This document shows positions 12,814-15,244 of a stretch of 15,244 bases of DNA, piece by piece (the stretch's first letter is position 1; each line of letters opens with the position of its first letter). The notes under the pieces were generated by a model. The model was given only the letters and a program-made list of their open reading frames with translations. It ran no database searches and was not told the DNA's origin. Location: positions 1 to 15,244 of the forward strand of contig JAJZVS010000035.1 in assembly GCA_021845555.1 (NCBI GenBank). The letters are read 5' to 3'. The translations under genes and the position numbers were made by a program. The DNA is from Pseudomonadota bacterium (GTDB taxonomy: Bacteria > Pseudomonadota > Alphaproteobacteria > Acetobacterales > Acetobacteraceae).

Positions 12814-13218
12814 TCAGCGGCGCCGGCCGCCGAGTTCCGCCTCGATCGCCGCCTCGAGATCCTCGGGCGACATCTCCTCGTTCTCGGCCGGCAGGGTCAT
12901 CGTCTCTTCCTCGGCCGTCACGTCCTGCAGGCCGAAGATGTTCTGGTCCGTCGGGATCAGATCGAGCACTTCCTCATCGGCTGGTTCCGGCTCGGGCGCG
13001 CGGGACAGCGACTTGATGAGGTCGAGTTCGAGCTTCGGCAGCTCGATCGTCTCATCGGCGATCTCGCGCAGCGCCACCACCGGGTTCTTGTCGTTGTCGC
13101 GGTCGAGCGTGAGCTCCTCCCCGCGCGAGAGGTTGCGCGCACGCTGGGCGGCGAGCAGCACGAGCTCGAAGCGGTTCGGCACCTTCTCGATGCAGTCCTC
13201 GACGGTGACGCGCGCCAT
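12814..13218 (-). CDS. rpoZ: DNA-directed RNA polymerase omega subunit
   Basis: The 134-residue product starts MARVTVEDCIEKVPNRFELV, the canonical omega N-terminus, followed by LLAAQRARNLSRGE and NPVVALREIADETI, which contact the beta' subunit. Beyond residue 60 it has the long acidic tail seen in alphaproteobacterial omega (many Glu and Asp, ending EAAIEAELGGRRR). Omega helps RNA polymerase assembly and, with beta', forms a ppGpp-binding site in proteobacteria, so its pairing with rsh is functionally sensible. GGAG lies about 10 bases before the ATG. The frame stays open upstream, but MARV is the conserved start. Confidence 0.96.
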   Translation of the reverse strand: MARVTVEDCIEKVPNRFELVLLAAQRARNLSRGEELTLDRDNDKNPVVALREIADETIELPKLELDLIKSLSRAPEPEPADEEVLDLIPTDQNIFGLQDVTAEEETMTLPAENEEMSPEDLEAAIEAELGGRRR

Positions 13219-13376
13219 GCTTGGGAAACTCCGGGCAATCCTGGGGGGAAACAAGCAATTTAGGCGAGGTCGGCGCCGCATGCAAGGACGGGGTGGCGGC
13301 GCTTTTCCCGTGCCCGGTCCGCAAAAGGGGGATATATGGGCCTGCTGGAAGCGCAGGCGGGTCGCGGGAGGTCTGA

Positions 13377-13631
13377 ATGAATGCCACCGTGGATGTCACC
13401 ATCCCGGTCGATCCCGATGCGGCGGCGGCGCTCTCCGATGCGCGCAACCGGGAAGCGGTCGGGCGCCTGGTCAGCCGGATCCTGCATCCCCATCCCGGCC
13501 CGAGCCCCCTCGCCCGGGCGATCGACGAGATGCGATCGGCTGCTCGCGCCGCTGGTCTGACCGACGCGGACATCGATGCCGAATTGGCCGCCTACAACGC
13601 CGAGCGTCGTGCCGGTCGCACCGTGGAGTGA
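13377..13631 (+). CDS. putative antitoxin of a PIN-domain toxin pair
   Basis: The product has 84 residues and an ATG preceded by GGGAGG (13365-13370 region). It opens with a short strand and helix, VTIPVDPDAAAALSDARNREAVGRLVSRIL (about 7-36), which could be a ribbon-helix-helix-like DNA-binding and dimer part. It ends with a charged helical segment (LTDADIDAELAAYNAERRAG) like the toxin-wrapping tails of small antitoxins. The stop overlaps the start of the PIN gene by four bases (GTGA), so the two are translationally coupled, the usual antitoxin-first order. I do not recognise a named antitoxin family, and the identification rests mainly on partner and size. Confidence 0.7.
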   Translation: MNATVDVTIPVDPDAAAALSDARNREAVGRLVSRILHPHPGPSPLARAIDEMRSAARAAGLTDADIDAELAAYNAERRAGRTVE

Positions 13632-14026
13632 TCGTTTTCGACGCCTCTGCCGTGGTGAGCGCGGCGCTGAAGGCGGACAGCGTGCCGGCGCTCGCATTCC
13701 TGCGCGCCGAGGAAACAGACGTGTTCGCGCTCTCCGCCGCCGTCGATGGGGAAATTTCCGAGGTTCTTGCCCGCCCGGCGTTCGCCCGCGCCATCCCTCC
13801 CGAGCGGCGTGCCGGATTGCTGGCCGCCCTCCGCGGCGCGGCGGTCTGGTTTGATCCCGCCGAGCGCGTCGCCGACTGCCGAGACCCGAAGGATGACAAG
13901 TATCTCGAACTTGCTCTCGCGTCGGGAGCGGGAGTCATCGTCAGCGGCGACAGCGACCTTCTCGTGCTCGATCCGTGGCGGGGCATTCGCATCCTGCGCC
14001 CGGCAGACTATCTGGCCCTGCCGTGA
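13628..14026 (+). CDS. PIN-domain ribonuclease toxin
   Basis: The product has 132 residues from GTG 13628, overlapping the antitoxin stop. The PIN fold acidic residues are in order: Asp5 in VIVFDAS, Glu42/Glu45 in DGEISEVLARP, Asp89/Asp90 in CRDPKDDKYLELALASGA, and Asp108/Asp110 in VSGDSDLLVL. The CRDPKDDKYLELA block marks the PIN toxin family COG1569-like. Such proteins are metal-dependent RNases that cut tRNA, rRNA or mRNA when freed from their antitoxin; the target here is unknown. All acidic positions appear intact, so it should be active. The pair diverges from rpoZ-rsh with 158 bases between, an unusual place for a toxin module and perhaps a later insertion. Confidence 0.88.
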   Translation: MIVFDASAVVSAALKADSVPALAFLRAEETDVFALSAAVDGEISEVLARPAFARAIPPERRAGLLAALRGAAVWFDPAERVADCRDPKDDKYLELALASGAGVIVSGDSDLLVLDPWRGIRILRPADYLALP

Positions 14027-14028
14027 CT

Positions 14029-14046
14029 GCATCCGCCAGCGGGTGC
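14029..14046. terminator. hairpin between convergent genes
   Basis: A 7-bp stem GCATCCG/CGGGTGC (one G-T wobble) with loop CCAG begins two bases after the PIN gene stop and ends 21 bases before the terC stop. Position suggests a terminator, but no U tract follows on either strand. Confidence 0.33.
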
Positions 14047-14067
14047 GCCGGCCAGCCGCGCCCCGCC

Positions 14068-14673
14068 TCACATCGCCCCCGCGACCTGGTGCGCGCCCTC
14101 CCAGACCATGCGCAGCGCGACGAACAGCACGATCGCCAGTCCCACCCAGGCGATCCAGCGCTGCCGGTCGAGCATCCGGGCCATCAGATCGGCCGCCAGC
14201 CCCATCAGCGCCACCGACAGCGCCAGCCCGATCATCAGCACGCGCCCATGCCCACCCGCCGCGCCGGCCACCGCCAGCACGTTGTCCAGGCTCATGGACA
14301 CATCCGCCAGGATGATCTGGCCCATCGCCTGCGCCAGCGTCTTCGACCGCGCCGCCCCTCCGGCCGGGTGTCGCCCGCCGGTCCGGAGTTCGCGGTACAT
14401 CTTCCAGGCCACCCACAGCAGCAGGACCCCGCCCGCCAGCAGCAGCCCCAGGATCTGCAGCAAATCGAGCGCCACCAGCCCGAAGCCGATGCGGATGACG
14501 GTCGCGCCGCCGATCCCGAGCAGGATCGCCAGCCGCCGCCGCGGTGCCGGCAGCCCGGCCACCGCGAGACCCACCACCACCGCGTTGTCCCCGGCCAGCG
14601 CCACGTCGATCAGCACCACCTGACCCAGGGCTGCCAGTTCCGCGGCAAACTCGGGCGACAGCGAGAACGGCAT
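14068..14673 (-). CDS. TerC family membrane protein (YjbE type)
   Basis: This 201-residue integral membrane protein has about seven helices. It shows the internal near-repeat of the family, each half bearing an Asp-rich membrane motif: LIDVALAGDNAVVVG (21-35, Asp23 and Asp29) and LADVSMSLDNVLAVAG (122-137, Asp124 and Asp130). A soluble loop of Gly, Ala and Arg (about 95-112) separates the halves. TerC proteins were named for tellurite resistance; several are now linked to manganese export and metallation of secreted enzymes, consistent with the membrane Asp pairs. The length fits the short YjbE-type members. The start at 14673 has GGAAGGA upstream. It diverges from purB with 96 bases between, and I see no manganese riboswitch-like leader. 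Confidence 0.9.
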   Translation of the reverse strand: MPFSLSPEFAAELAALGQVVLIDVALAGDNAVVVGLAVAGLPAPRRRLAILLGIGGATVIRIGFGLVALDLLQILGLLLAGGVLLLWVAWKMYRELRTGGRHPAGGAARSKTLAQAMGQIILADVSMSLDNVLAVAGAAGGHGRVLMIGLALSVALMGLAADLMARMLDRQRWIAWVGLAIVLFVALRMVWEGAHQVAGAM

Positions 14674-14769
14674 GCGGGGCGGTCCTTCCGGCGTTGCCCG
14701 GCGTGGCCTTGCCAAGCGCCGGCGGACGCGGTCTAGCTCCACCGCATCGCAGCAGAAATAGGCCCGCCG

Positions 14770-15243
14770 ATGGTCCCCCGCTACTCCCGTCCCGCCATGG
14801 CCGCCATCTGGGCGCCCGAGAACCGCTACCGCATCTGGTTCGAGATCGAAGCCCTCGCCGCCGAGGGGATGGCCCGCGTCGGCGCCATCCCCGCGGAAGC
14901 CGCGCGCACCATCCGCGAACGCGGCGCCGCCAAGGTGGCGCGGATCACCGCCGAGGATCTGGAACGGATCGACGCGATCGAGCGCGAGACCCGTCACGAC
15001 GTGATCGCCTTCCTGACCTGGCTCGCCGAGGCGATCGGCCCGGACAGCCGGTTCGTCCATCAGGGCATGACCAGCTCGGACGTGCTGGACACCTGCCTCT
15101 CGGTCCAGTTGACCCAGGCCACCGACCTGCTGGCCGCCGACCTGGACGCGGTGCTGGCGGCGCTAAAGACGCGCGCGTTCGAGCACAAGCACACGCTGAC
15201 GGTCGGACGCAGCCATGGCATTCACGCCGAGCCGACCACCTAG
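14770..15243 (+). CDS. purB: adenylosuccinate lyase, N-terminal part only
   Basis: The 157 visible residues match the start of PurB (normally about 430). They include MVPRYSRPAMAAIWAPENRY, a helix FEIEALAAEGMARVGAIP, RHDVIAF with His76, QGMTSSDVLDTCLSVQ (98-113, substrate-binding TSSD), and GRSHGIHAEPTT (146-157) with the catalytic His. The flexible signature loop SSxMPxKxN lies beyond the window. PurB cleaves adenylosuccinate and SAICAR in purine synthesis. The conserved continuation after EPTT begins with Phe (TTC), yet the window reads TAG then A at its last four bases. Since identity is perfect up to there, I regard this stop as a probable end artefact and the gene as continuing. The start ATG has only a weak ribosome-binding site. 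Confidence 0.92.
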   Translation: MVPRYSRPAMAAIWAPENRYRIWFEIEALAAEGMARVGAIPAEAARTIRERGAAKVARITAEDLERIDAIERETRHDVIAFLTWLAEAIGPDSRFVHQGMTSSDVLDTCLSVQLTQATDLLAADLDAVLAALKTRAFEHKHTLTVGRSHGIHAEPTT

Positions 15244-15244
15244 A

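Noticed and set aside
14674..14769. Manganese (yybP-ykoY) riboswitch before the terC gene
   Set aside because: The 96-base spacer shows none of the conserved loop sequences and is too short for leader plus promoter.

Overview
The window is high-GC bacterial chromosome (roughly 70% G+C by eye) and looks like an alphaproteobacterium, most likely of the Rhodospirillales/Acetobacteraceae type. The grounds are the rpoZ-rsh-acpS gene order, a long-tailed omega subunit, strongly G/C-ending codons and an FNR/FixK-type box. The taxonomic call is an inference, because no rRNA or other decisive marker is present.

Layout. Positions 18-67 hold only the 3' part of a tRNA-Lys(CTT), from the anticodon stem to CCA. 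This suits the scar (att site) of an element integrated to the left, or an assembly edge. Next come an alpha/beta hydrolase (-), a small secreted Pro/Tyr-rich protein (+), YebC (-), an IsdG-type haem monooxygenase-like protein (+), and a likely two-gene unit of a DauA-like D-amino-acid dehydrogenase plus RecX (+). A 114-residue unknown protein (-) and the NO-response membrane protein NnrS (+) diverge from a control region that is low in GC and rich in inverted repeats. To its right, a 73-residue unknown gene (-) and a 42-residue one-helix membrane protein (+) diverge around a 14-bp palindrome and an FNR/FixK/Dnr-type box.

From 7266 to 13218 five genes run leftwards: rpoZ, rsh (ppGpp synthetase/hydrolase), acpS, a LysE-family exporter and a PrpE-type acyl-CoA synthetase. 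A 27-bp repeat with 23 of 27 identical positions overlaps the stop codons of both prpE and rsh at the same offset. A third, inverted and partial copy gives the rsh-acpS junction a long hairpin. Divergent from rpoZ is a two-gene toxin-antitoxin-like pair with a PIN-domain toxin. The window closes with a TerC-family membrane protein (-) and the N-terminal part of purB (+), which meets an in-frame TAG within the last four bases, probably an end artefact.

Themes. Most genes are housekeeping (purB, acpS, rsh, rpoZ, yebC, recX). There is a possible low-oxygen/NO response cluster at 5050-7215. I did not see a phage, transposase, CRISPR array or complete RNA gene. The least explained parts are the stop-codon repeat, the FNR-boxed 42-residue membrane protein and the dyad-rich region upstream of nnrS.
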